From: Pseudisothecium myosuroides
Lineage: Eukaryota; Streptophyta; Bryopsida; Hypnales; Lembophyllaceae
NCBI GenBank assembly: GCA_951799445.1
Contig: OX637289.1
Span: 25,048,245-25,112,244 of the forward strand
Reading direction: 5' to 3'
Length of the DNA stretch: 64,000 nt
A program made the position numbers and the translations under genes. The notes beneath the pieces were generated by a model, which did no database searches, had not been told where the DNA came from, and worked only from the letters and a program-made list of their open reading frames with translations. Position 1 is the first letter of the stretch. Each line of letters begins with the position of its first letter. This document shows, in pieces, positions 1 to 13,500 of the stretch.

Positions 1-192
1 AAAAAAAATACTATTTGAAATATTTATAAGACATATATTGAAATTATGTTTGAATATTTTATTCTACTTAAATTATCATTGTCAAACTTTATATTAAAGG
101 CTATCTCTATTTTAATTATCTTGGTATTTTATTACATTTTATAATATGAATTTTTTATAATATCATCATAAAAGTAAATACCATATACTTAC

Positions 193-276
193 TTGTACTT
201 GACGTCTTTGAATGCCTTCACAAGTACCCAAACAATCACTCCAAAGACCCACCAACCATGAATATGTTTGGCAAGG
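193..276 (-). CDS. Protease exon 17: TSP1 repeat 4, cut by the window edge
   Basis: A 28-codon exon, phase 0 at both ends, residues 892-919. PCQTYSWLVGLWSDCLGTCE then QRRQVQ. The first two residues finish the ACNTNPC end of repeat 3. Donor CAA|GTAAGT, so at least one more exon lies left of the window. Confidence 0.9.
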
Positions 277-1480
277 CTGTGAAACATATTATAGTTGAAT
301 GAGGTATTATTATCAAAATCATTTTTTTGAATTTATACAAATTAGAATGATTTATTGATTTAATAAATTTAATTCAATTCATTCATCTATTATATATATA
401 TATATATATATATATAATCTAAAAACTAAACTTTATATAATATACTAAAAAATGTAATTTGTCTTTAGGATGAATGACAACAAATGAAATTGTAAGTATA
501 ATAAGTCACAATATAAAAATAAAATAAAAGATGTTTCAATTTTTTTAATTGTTATTTTGTCTTATGAAATTCATAAGATTTACAAAACAGAAAAAACATA
601 AACAAGTACTCGTTTAAAAAACTTTCAATAAGATAAATGCATTGGAAAATTGTATGATAGAATTTTTTTAAAATAAAAATAATATATTTAATATAGAAAA
701 ATTTACAAATTTAATTAGAATTAGGATTTAATTATAGTAGATAGGTTCTACTTTAATTGTGTATAATGATGTGAGTCATGTTAAAAATAATTAAATTGTC
801 AATATAAACACTGCATCTATAAGATGAAATTGTTTAAAAGAACATTTTAATTTTTTGTAAATTTGTAAATCAAAGTTAAAAAGATGTGTTACAAATTCTA
901 CATTTTATTCCTAAAGATCTATGTATGAAATTTGTAGATGTGCTATGTTCAAACTATATTTTGTTTAGTTGTTCTTGATTTTAATTAATTGTATGAAGTT
1001 GTCATGTTCAATTCTATCCCAATTATTTTATTTAAATAAATTATAGAGTTCATAGAGTTTCTCAATATTCTGAATTTTTCTTTATATTCTATGAATTAAT
1101 TTTTTTTCTATTATAAACTATACCATTTTCCATTATAAACTATTTTTTAAATTTAAAACTTCAAAATGTTTCAATATATATTGTGACCAGTATAATGTTT
1201 TTTACACTCTATTATTTTAGAAATCCTTACAGTTTGATTATAATCTTTCTTCAATAAACAATAAATTAAAAATATATAAAGTATCATCTATGAAATTTTT
1301 CATTAAGAAATAATTATATCAAAGTTTTTTTATTTAATGATATACGTTTTATTTTAAATAAAATATTAGTGATTGACATTGAAATTTATACTAAAGTGTA
1401 CTTGAAATGTGAAAAATATATTTATTGCTTAAAACTATTTTTTATCGCTTTCTACTTTACAATAGATTTGAACATAATTG

Positions 1481-1554
<74 letters not shown>

Positions 1555-4500
1555 TATGGTTTCATGCAATATAAATGCAATATTAATAACATTATACTAT
1601 TTAAATGGCCAGATCAAATGTAGAATGAACTTTGGCTATGATTCTATAGGATTTTTTCTTGAGATTTTGACCATGTTTTATCAATATGCGTATAAACAAT
1701 GCCAATTTTATGCCATGTAATAAAATTATTTGATCTTTTATTCAAAGTTTAAAGTAAAAGAAAGAAGTTTAAAGTGAAGAAAAAATTTGGAGATTTAAAT
1801 TGGAGCTTTTAAAAAATTTGATGAATACAATGGAAAATATATTTTAGAACTTTAAGAAATTACCTAGAATTTTTTGTAGTTAAATTAGTGAATTGTATTA
1901 AAATTGTATCTTTTATTTTTGATAAATAAAATTTTAGTGATTTTTTGATATTTTTATAGAAATCAAATCCTCTAAATTAGAGTTAAGGTATAGTCATAGC
2001 AATAATCACATTTGTATTGCAAGCTTTCTGAGTAAGTGGAAGTGGCAAATTATAGCATGAGGAGTCCATTTCAATGCTGAGCGAAGATCTACAAATAACA
2101 TCTCTTGATCTTACACCTATACCACATGGCACATTGCAAAATTCCCAATTCATTACGTCCCAATATGTAGCATTACAAGTTTGAGAAATACACATTTGAG
2201 TCCTTATAACAAGGTCATATTCAGGTCCACATAGTGTAGAATGTGCTATGTTGCCTAAATTATCTAAGCACAATACCAATCTGCAAAATATTCATTTTAT
2301 AATATTATTTAATTTAATTACAAATGGAATCCAATTCATTTTTAAAATAACTTAATAATTAAATATTATTTGTGTCCAATCCATGTATATTTCTTTCTAT
2401 ATACAAGGTATTTGCACACTTTGATATACAAAGTCCCAATATGCACTTGGATTGCATAGAATGCTTGATTTGCACTAATTTTGCATCAAAATTGCAATAT
2501 TTGGTACTAAAAATTGCAGTGATATATCCACCCTTTTCCCACAAATAATTCATGACCTTCAATAAAAATTTCAAGACAAATCTTTCCTCATTGTTTGTAT
2601 AAAATAGACATTGAAATATATATATATATATATAATTTAATTTAATTTAATTTAATTTAATTTTAAATATAATCTAAGATTTTGAACTTCAAAGTTTTAC
2701 ATAAAAATTCAAAAATATCCTAAAATAGTATGAACTTAAAAAACATAGTCATTTTAATTTTAAAAATCTATATTAAAAAAATTAAAAATAATCTGAAGAG
2801 CTTTCAATGAGGTCTCTAAATTTAATATCTACAATGCATTGTGATGAAGCACTCTTTCAATGTAAAATTTTCCAATTTCAAATACTTGAAGATTTTTGTT
2901 TAAATTTTTGTAAAAGAAGTCAAGTATACTAGGTGACCCTTCTCACCAAAAAATTGACCTCCACCTCAAGTTCAACGTGTATTTATAGTAGACATTTTTT
3001 TAATTTATCAAAATACTACACCTTTTAATCCATTGTGATGAAACCTTAAATACTGTGGCAATGGTGGCATGCAAGTATCTATTATGTATAATCTTATGTT
3101 CATCTCTAGCCACTAGTTACCTAAAACCATCATCATAGGTGATATTTTCTAATGTCCTAGTTATAGATAGTTTTAAACTACTAATGTACAACTTTGATTC
3201 AACATGGTTGTTTAGTCTCATATTTGGACAAGTTATTATAATTATAACTAGTTGAAAATTGATAATTGATTTAATATTTTAACACTTGCATAATGTAGTC
3301 AATTTCTTATCAACCTTTTGGACAAGCTACTATAATTATAATTAGTTGACAAATGATATTTGATTTTGATATTTTAACTCTTACATGATGTAGTCAACCT
3401 CTTATCAACCTTCCAACAAATATCTCAAACCAATTTTCTCTTGAATTTTCATAGATTTCTAAAATAGAAATTTTCTAATGATTTTTAGTGGATTTGAAGA
3501 ATTATTTAAGGTAATATTTTAATCAAGGAACTTCTATTGTAAGAATTGAATAGTGCTCTACAGAATTTGACAAGTGATTGCTACCTTGGTTCAATCCATA
3601 TGGCTAATATATCGATCTTTTAATGTCCACTATAAAATTATTTCACATTTTGTTTTTGTTTTTGCACTTATTTTTACAACATAAGCTAATCAAATGAGTA
3701 TTTCTACCAAGTGTAGTTTATAATCTCCCTGCATTTGCAAGCTATTTGAAGTATTTTGTAAAATACTGTTGCTAAACATTTTTTAGATTTTGAATATGAA
3801 TAGATATTTAAAATATGTAATTATATTAAAATGAATTTTTTTCCTAAAAAAGAAAAGAAAATGTGGTCAATTGCTCTTAGCTATTCAAATAAGAAAAATA
3901 GAAAAATAGAAATATTGAAGAAAAATGAAAAAAAAGTTTAAAAAAAAATTCAATTATATAGAAGTGTAGTAGATTACTCTAAGAGTATTTGGAAAAAATT
4001 CATAATTTTTTACTATACAAATTTCAAGAAAATAGTGTTTGAAGTTGGAAGAATTTATTTTCCAATGTGGTCAACAAAATTTAGAATAAGAATAAGATTT
4101 TTATACTATACTTAAGGGATTTTTTGGCAATTGAATTCTATATCGTGCCAATTACATGTTTGCAAAATTTTGCAAGAAAAAAATGATTTTTCATAAGCTA
4201 TCCAAATTGCCTGAAAAAATTCTAGCAACATAAATTTTGATTTGGGCATTCAATGACGGAAAAAAAATTAAATTTCCAAGAAGTGAGTATATATCCATAG
4301 CTTGTATCAAATTTTTAGGAAGACCCATTCAAAATTGACTTCTTTGAAACTTGTCCAAATTTTCAATAGGTCGTTCAATGAACACTTGGTCCTTTAAGGA
4401 TTAAGATGTCTAAAACCTTATAAATGAATTAAAATAATATCTTTTATCAAATACCGCACTCCTTGTTTAATTTCAACACTTGTGTATCAAAATGATTTAA

Positions 4501-7500
4501 TTTTGGAATTTTCATTATATAAAATGTAATTTTTTAATTTCCAAATTATTTAAAAGTTTCTAATTCTACATTTCAAATTTCACACAAAATAAAAGACTTC
4601 AAATAAATTTTTCTTTGTTTATCAAATACTAGTCTAAAAATTTAATAAACTTAGGACATGCTTCAAGTATTGCTTGATTATTTACTAAAATCATTTAAAT
4701 GTAATGTATACTTCAATTAACATCTATTCAATATTAGATTTGCATTTATCACCTTTTTTGATAACCTGCTCCACAAACTTTATCACATTCACTCCATGAT
4801 CCTATATATAGGTTGTATTGTCTACATTCAATTACATTACATTCCTGCATAATTAATTACTTTTTCATAAGAATGAAAATCAAGATAGTTGTTACAAATG
4901 ACGCAAATCATGATATTTTGATCATAATTTTTGGTATCATATATCAAAGTTTTGGTTACATTGTGCAAAATATTTTTTCAAATATTTACAATTTGTATTT
5001 TGATAAATTTTAAATATTAAACAAAAAATACTTTGAAGATTATATATACCTTCCATTAAGAATATTCGCTTTTTTTTTATAATAGTATAAATTTTATAAA
5101 TAGAAATTTAAGTAGATGCTTGAAAATTCACCAATTGTAAACTCTTCAGTACAGTTTAATTAGAAAATCAACCATCTGTGTTAATTTTGTATTTTTGGTA
5201 TTCAATCGATTTTTAATTGTTTCATTATTTTTAAACGATAGTTTAGTCTATGCCAATCCTTTATTGTATTTAGTTCAAAAGTGATGGACTTTACAAACTA
5301 ACATATCCGAATACATAAATATACCTTTATATTTGCAAATAGGCCACATTGCAGTCTATTTGGATTTTAAAGATTGCATTAAAAGATTTCAAATGACATG
5401 CATAATTCAATGTGGCTTCATTTGATTTTAGATTTGAGTTTTATGCTTTGATTTTGTTCAATTGTCCTCTTTTTGTTACAAAATGATTTAGCTAGAGGGT
5501 TCTAATAATACTTAGGGAGGGCCTTGAAATTGAATGTTCATTTCAATTTACAAGATTTCAACTAATCTATTAGGATGTATGTCATTTTCTTTTATAAGGT
5601 ACTTCAAAAGTTAAATGGACTCACTATCAATTTCTAAGCTCCACATCTTTTATTCTATATCTATAATGTTTAAATTGATTAAAAAATTGAATTTGTAAAG
5701 GTTCAATTAGGCTATAGTGATACAATGTACTCCTTTGATTACTAATTATATTGAACTCCTTAAGGACACATTCCAATGATGTTCAAATTTTGAACAACAA
5801 ATGAATACAAACACATTCCAAGCACACATAAATACATTTTTCATCCATCAATGTTTGTGAATATTCTTGTATACGTTCTTTAGCATTTGTATGGTATAGA
5901 TTTTGAGGACTTTACGTTGCAAGTTGCAAATATTCTATAACCCAAAGGATATTGGAAGGTTTGGCCTAAAAAAATTACTTTTTTAGTTTAAAAAATGACC
6001 TTTCAAAAACAACTTGAATAGAAATGTAAAATAAAAGCCTTTAAAATCACTATGATTAGAGCTTAACATTTTGAACTTAATTTCAATCTACAATTGATTT
6101 TAGAAGGAATTTTCAATTTTTGACTTCAAATTTTGTTGAAAAATATTGGATTGTAACCTAATTGATCTAACCATATAGATATGACAAGTGGATCATATTT
6201 TACAACCATTGTTTGAGAGGCATTATTAAATTATTATTCTAAATTGCATTTTATAATACATCTTTATAGTTTTTGAAATTTTGACTATCCTTTGGTCCTT
6301 TAGAGGTTAATGTAATAACATCTTAAATTGTCCAAATAAACATTTTAGGTTGATTTCTATTATAAAACTATCTAAATTTATTGTTGGATGTTGTTGGAAG
6401 AAGGAGATTCCATACTCTCTTAAAATGCATGTTTTGGTCAACATACAAATAAGTTATGAATTTCAAAGGACTTGCACTTTAGACTCAAGAATGTAAAGTA
6501 GACAATTTTGCAAACAAGTCACAATCAAGTACAATTACCTTCATAAAAAGTTAAAAGAAAACATAATCTAAATTTTTGAAATCGGTTTAATACCTTAACT
6601 CCTAATTGCTTAAGGCACCATATTTTGGTGTCAACTAAATTTTGAAGTTAAATAAATTTTGTACTATATTAATATTTTTGAAATATTTTTTGTTGAATAT
6701 TTTTTAAAGTCTATTTTAAGCATCAAAATCTAATTTTGAAAAAAAATGTTTATGATTTTTCTATTGAAGATTTAATAGAAGGATATCCATTGCAAATTTT
6801 GATTTTTTAGTGTTAGAAGCTTATAGAGATGAGCATTAAATACAATAAATCTTCAAGGAAAATTCACATTGAAATTCATTTAAAAAAATCTAGAATAGAT
6901 TTTCAGAAGTCCTAAATTGATTATAGTTATGCATGTTATGTCATATTTTTTTTAAGAGGGCCTTAATTTTAGACTTGCATTGTAGAATGAGGATTGAAAT
7001 ACTTTTAATTGGGTTTATAGTTTAAATGCCCTCTTGATCAAGCATTATAGTCTTTCAATCCATAAGTGATATTATTATGTTTTCATTTTGTATGTAATCT
7101 ATAATTCATCTAGTTTAGATTAATATAGTTAAAGTCTTTTAAAAATGATAAAAAATAAAGAAAAACTTGAATTTTTCATTTAATTTTGAGCAATTATCAA
7201 GATGCTTGAAAAGGTGTTTGACATTTAGGAGTTAAGGACCAAAGAGTAGTCCACATTGTGAAAATTGTGAAAATATATTATAAATGTAATTTAGAATAAT
7301 AATTTAATGATGACTTCTAAATGGAAGTTGTAAAATATGATTCATAGATCATATTCATATGGTTAGATCAACTACTATACTAACAAAATATTTTTGAATA
7401 AAATTTAAAATCAAAATTCAAATTTCTTTTTAAAATTGATTATGGATTGGATAGTTCTAATTTGTACGATTTTTTCTATTAAACTCAAAACTTTAAGTTT

Positions 7501-10500
7501 TAATTATGGTAGTTTTATAAAAAAATTATATTATTTATTTGTTCCAATAGTTTTTAGAGGGTCATTTTTTGAACTAAGAAAGTAACTTTTGTAATGAAAC
7601 TTACTTATATACCTTGAACTATAGAATATTTGCAAGAAAAGTTTAGAAATCAATACCATATAAATTTAAAAGAACTAGCATTAGAATCTACAAACATTTA
7701 GATGGATGGAAAAAAAAAGATTATTTGTCCTCAAGACATCTTTGTGTCCATTCGTTGTTTGAAATTTGAATGCATGATTTCTTAGGGTTAAAAGATATCT
7801 CTATCATTCACTCAATTCTTACTCAAATCTAGCAAATTAGCAATCAAACTTGAAGTTAGAGTATTTATGATTTTTGCATGAATCTCATGATTAGTTCTAA
7901 ATGTGAAAAAGCTCGTAAACTATACATTCTCAAAATTTTAGCCACATGATTGGACCCACCTTAAGCAATTTGCAGTAAGGTAGGAGGTTCCAAAAGCACT
8001 CACACTCTAGAATTGCCCACTTCCTCAAATGTACACTACTTGTACATGTTGTTTTGTAGCCTTTAGCAATGAATAAACCAAGTGCACATTTTAAGAGGTG
8101 GGCGATTTTAGAGCCCTATGCCATTTCAACTTCAAATTTTCATAAATAATTCTAAAAAGCTCCAAAAAATAATGAATCAACTTAGCTTAGATGCCAATTC
8201 TACTTGTCTTTCAAGGAAATTTTACTGAAAAATATTTCAAGACATTTCAGCTCTTAAATGAGCAATTTATGAACCTTCTATCTTAGTACACTTGAAGTAT
8301 TTTTGATCAAGTCACCTAAGCTTATATGAGCATAAATTATCTCCTGAAAAGAGACAACCTCCCTACCCTTCCAATATTTAAAAAATTACTCCCTTAGTCC
8401 TCTAATAAAATATTTTTCTACAACCTCCAAATTTATGGAATACATTGATATTTTGATACAATTATGTAAGCTCATTGCATAGGCACAATGTACAAATATG
8501 GGATATAAATATGGATACAGATATTGGATATAGATATTGACATTTGGATAAGACAAATGGATATCACATATGGATATGGCATATGTTCACATATCCCATA
8601 TCAATTGTTATCACATATATGTTCCAAAAAGATATATTGTTTGAGGGATAATTTACACTTTAAATTAGGTTGTTTTGTTTTATTTGTTTGATACGATGAG
8701 ATCTAATAAATCGCGACTGCCCCGGCTGTGTTTTTGATATTGTTGAAAAGTTCTCTTCAAGAAAAGGTGCACAAAAGTTGTTTTGTAATGTTTGGACCTG
8801 CAGTGTGAAAGTTATTGAACTTTAAAGTTTTTATAAAATAGAAAATTGATTTAAATTATCTTTTATTTTGGGAAAGCCATAACTTTCACATTGCATGTCC
8901 AAACGCCACAAAATAAAGCCCTTGCACTCCTTCATGCATAAAGCTTTCTATTCCTATCAAAAATGCAACTTTTCACATTGCAACAAAGCCATTGCATTCC
9001 TTCATGCACAAAAGATATCGAATTTCAAAGTTTTTAAAAATTAAAAAAATTAAAAAATTATTTTTAATTTGATTATGGCTCTGGCAATGGCATAGGGCAC
9101 ACTAGGAAAAATGAATATAAAGTGCTATTTTTATTTTCTAGTTGGGTGTAAAGATAAATAAATAAAAATGTTATTTTTTGAATTTTGGAGATTTGGAGGT
9201 GTAGGCTTTGGTGTCCTTTTTGAGTGACAATCCATTCAAAAGGGACACCCCAAATAGTTTGAGCCCTTGTGAATATTTTTATATGGACAAAATGGGAATC
9301 TTATAAACAAAGGTATTTTATCCCTATTTCCAATGTTATCTAACATTTCAAAATACATTCAACATTATGTAGAATTGGGCATGAAAATTTTGGGGATTTG
9401 AAGCTGATTGTATTCTATTATAACGACAATTCCATTTTAACTTTTAATTTGTAATTATTACCATTTGCTTATCAACTTTGTATAAAACTTAGATATGCTA
9501 AATTACATGAATTGTATAAGTTTTTTATAGTTGATATTAAGCATGCTATTATTTCCTTCTAGTAAATAGGAGCCAAATTTGGCTATTATTTTAAGTGGTT
9601 TAACCCCTAAAATTCTTTCATGTTTATAGGCCCAAAACTATTTCAAAATACTCATCCCCATAGCAAGGTCAAAATCTTCATCAATATTTATTTTTTAACA
9701 AATTCAAACATAGGGACCTTTGGTTAATTTGTTCAAGTACATTGTCCCAAAATTTTAGAGTAAATATCCCCATCGATTGCAATTTCAATGTGCCTAAACT
9801 TCAAAGTCTAGGCTTTTCTAGCCCTTCCAAAAGGTGAAGCTGTCATTTAACATTTTTAAAATAACACATATGTCGTATAATTTATGTATTTTAGTCTTAA
9901 ATTGGAAAATAGATTAGGATTTTACGTAAAAAATTTAACCAATTTTTTTTATACTTTAAAAGAAAATTTAATTGTAAAAAGGAAATTGTTATTGAATGAA
10001 AGATAAAACTAATATGCTAATAACTTTATGAAGAATTTGAGTATTGTTAATCTGAATGGTGAAAATATAAAAAATTAATATCTTTTATTTTTATTTTTAT
10101 TTTAAAAATTTAAAAATTGTAAACAAAAGACTATTTTATCTATTTTTTCTACTTTCATTGCTTGCAAAATAAAACTCTTCGTACCTTTTACTTCACTATT
10201 TGGATTTGAATGGTTCAAATGTTTTTGAGTAGATATCAATCTATACAATCTTCAAAAAATAATTAATATTTTTTTAGAATATATTTTGTTACTGATAGTT
10301 TGGCATAGAAATAAAAAAATCCTTCTAATTTTTGTAATATTTCTTGAAATGACATGAAATAAAGCTTTATACATAGATTATAATGAATAGCATCCATATT
10401 CAAAAATTCATGAAAAAATTTCAACTAATGAAGTCAACAAAGCCTGCCCAAATTCTTAAAAAGTTCAAAGGTGGATCCTTTGTCCTTTGGGGATTAAGAA

Positions 10501-13500
10501 TGGTAGTTCATTAACATTTCACCCATTTAAAACTATTGAATTATTTAAAATTTTACAAGCATTGGAAAAATATTTACCAAAAATTGTCATTTGATTTTTT
10601 AATTAAATTTTGCAAAATTTCTACCAAATTTGTAATAGATTCTAGCAAAAAAAAATTAAGATTTTATTTAGAAATTATTATTTTCAACTAAAATTTGATT
10701 AAATATATTTTTATTTTGAAGTCAAATTTATTTCATTTAAAAATTAAATAAACTTAAAAAATATTGAACTCCAAAAATTTAAATTAAAGAGGACAATGGT
10801 ATTTAAATATGACCTTAAAAATTTATAAACCTATAGTTTATATAATACATTTATTTTTAGATTGAAAATCTTATAAATTAGTGAAATAGATTATATTGTT
10901 AAAAATCCATTTAACTAAAATTTTAGAATTCTCCCTTTATTACCTGTGAAATTTTAGGCAATGTACTTTGTATACAATTGGATGCATCCACTTCAACATA
11001 ATTGCCAATGTAGCACCTAAATTGAGCATCCTATATTATTTTATATTAGTCATTGACATTTTACTAAATATAAAATTTTCAAGTACTACTATATAAAATC
11101 AAAATTCAAAAGAAAGTATAAGAAAAAATTTAATTTATTTAGTTACTACAAGGAATTTAAAAATAAACAAGTTTGTTTTTAATAAAATTTTCAATTTTTC
11201 AATTCTTAAACTGTTGATGGAGTTGGAGAAAAATTGATCAATTGAATGTTTACAATGCCCTTCTTAGAAGTTTTCAGATATTTAAATTATAATTAAATAA
11301 TTATAGAGTTCAATAAATGAATGAATATGAATCCATTGAAAAATACATAATTTTGTCTAAATGAAAATAAAAATGTTGCTATTAAGCCATTATACAAATA
11401 AACACATGCATCTTTCGCTTTGGAAACGTAGAGTGCAATAAATAAAGCATATTATATGAAAAAATGATATTTATATAATTTGAAATAAATTAGATAAGTT
11501 ATGTATAGATTATAATAAATAATATACATATTATCCATTTTATAGTAATAAATATAAATATTAAATTTACATTAAATTCAAGGCATTAGGTACCTGGTAT
11601 CCACCTCCACATGAACTATTGCATGGAGCCCAAGCATTAGTACTCCAAAAATATGAACTTTGAGGTGGTGTTAAAAGTGGCAAACTCTCGTTAGTAGTTC
11701 TATTGTTCCATTTTGTCAATGTGTTGAAATCTATGCTTTGTGATGAAATTTGAATGGAAGAGCTTGTGACAATAGATATTGGTGATGTTGTAGCTACATG
11801 ATTAGTAGAAAATATATTTGATTTTGGCAGTCAAAATATTTTTCAAATAAATTATTTTAATATTTTAATTTTAATAGATTTTTAAAAATAAAATATGATT
11901 TCTTGTTGGAAATCAAAATTTTTTTAAAATTTAAATTTCCTTTAGATGATGTATTTTCTACAAAATTGAAATTTTTGAAATAATCTCTATTCATAATTAA
12001 TTTTTGATGAAATGCGGTTTTATTTTTAAATATTTCATCAATTTCGATTTTAGAATATAACAAATCCATATTATTAAGTTTTTGATGAGGAACTATTATA
12101 ATTTGAAGGTTGTGATTATGTATATATTTTTATAGAAAATGCTCAATATATACTATATATTATACGAAATTCAATGATGATGTACATTGAACCAATTAAT
12201 GAAGTAAAAACTAAGAAAATTTAATTATCTCTAAAGTGATCTTAAATCATTATTGGTCATTAATTTTAGTACTAATTTTCTCTAACATTCATACATGGCA
12301 ATTTATTTTTGGTAAAAAATTTCTACATATTAAACCAAAAACACTTTGAGTATTCTAGGACTAAATGCCAAAAGCATTATATGTTGGCGGTGACTTAACT
12401 TTAACCCTAAAGCGCTCCGACGTCCATATTCTGAACGATGAACAGAGCGCTTCAAGGCACTCTGTTGTTCAACCAACTTCTCATACATCCAATTTATCAC
12501 TTATTGATGGGGTTAGGCAGTTACTGCCTCTTTTGGGTGCATTGTGACAAATTGTGTTACAATGCATCCAATTTTTTTTAAAAAGAAATTATACATTACC
12601 AACCGCTACCTCCCCTCTCCCCCCCACTTGTACTTTTGAGAACCCATATTATGGAACAATCAATATGGGACAATTCAGTATCAAACCATATCCTATATCC
12701 ATATTTTGTATCCATATAGTATATTGGAGTCATATCTAGTATCCATATCCGCTCCTGTATTCATATTGTATTTGGTATTTATACCCGTATCCGTATTTGA
12801 TATGTATTCTGGATTCATATTTGGACGGCTTTGATTAAATCTCACAAAGATCAACAGCTTGTGGTTTTTTGAGAAATGGATGACATTTTGGAGGGGAAGC
12901 ATTTAAAAAAAAATCAACGGCCTGAAATTTCCAGGGGGGGGCTAATGCAAACCAAGAGGTGATAGCCTCTTTTGGGTGCATTGTCACTTGAATCTAGAAG
13001 AGACAACCTTCCTTAACAACCGCATTGATGAAATTCCAGTAAATGATATTTCTATACAAAGATATAAGCAAAAATGTGCAAAAATTCAAAAAAGGATTGA
13101 GGCGTTTAGGGGTTAAAGTTTAACATAAAATCTTCCTTAACCCCTAAAGGCCCAAGGCTTTTTTTCTGCCAAAAAACCATCAAAACTGCCATTTCTATAG
13201 CAAGGAGTAAAAAAAAATGAAAAATGTTTTTTTTCCACATCTAACCGTAGGATCTTACACCTAATTAGTATGAGAGTGTGTGGAAAAAATTTCAGAATTT
13301 TTGACCGCTCAGATTGCTAGATATCTGCGTTTAAAGTGGAAAAAACAAGTATTTCAGCACATTGCGGGACTAGATTTTTTGACTTTAAACATTTTTCACT
13401 TAAAATTTTTGCACTACAAAGTTTTGTGCTTCAAATCTTTATAGTGGAGAATTGATTTGAGAGTCTAGGAAAAAAAAATATTCAAAAAAACTTAATTATC

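Larger units (their letters stand above)
277..2009 (-). other. Intron 16 of the protease gene (1733 bp)
   Basis: A+T-rich sequence with a (TA)n tract at about 390-416 and a 70-bp (AT)n tract at 1484-1553. No other exon or element recognised. Confidence 0.85.
4845..10943 (-). other. Intron 14 of the protease gene (about 6.1 kb)
   Basis: Long A+T-rich intron inside the TSP1 region. It contains an F3 repeat copy (8009-8236), a degenerate GGATAT-rich stretch (8480-8620) and a repeat near 8.8-9.0 kb that resembles the insert at 42.8-43.1 kb. Several F1-like ends (for example near 4390, 6300 and 7225) suggest eroded copies that I could not delimit. Confidence 0.75.

Noticed and set aside
1369..1720. 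Two open frames of 80-84 codons on the plus strand
   Set aside because: Both run through the (AT)n microsatellite and encode poly-(Tyr-Ile). They are artefacts of the repeat inside intron 16.
12365..12547. A 60-codon open frame with higher G+C
   Set aside because: No recognisable family. It overlaps a short inverted repeat (AAGCGCTC/GAGCGCTT) and the 20-bp direct repeat, so repeat origin is more likely.
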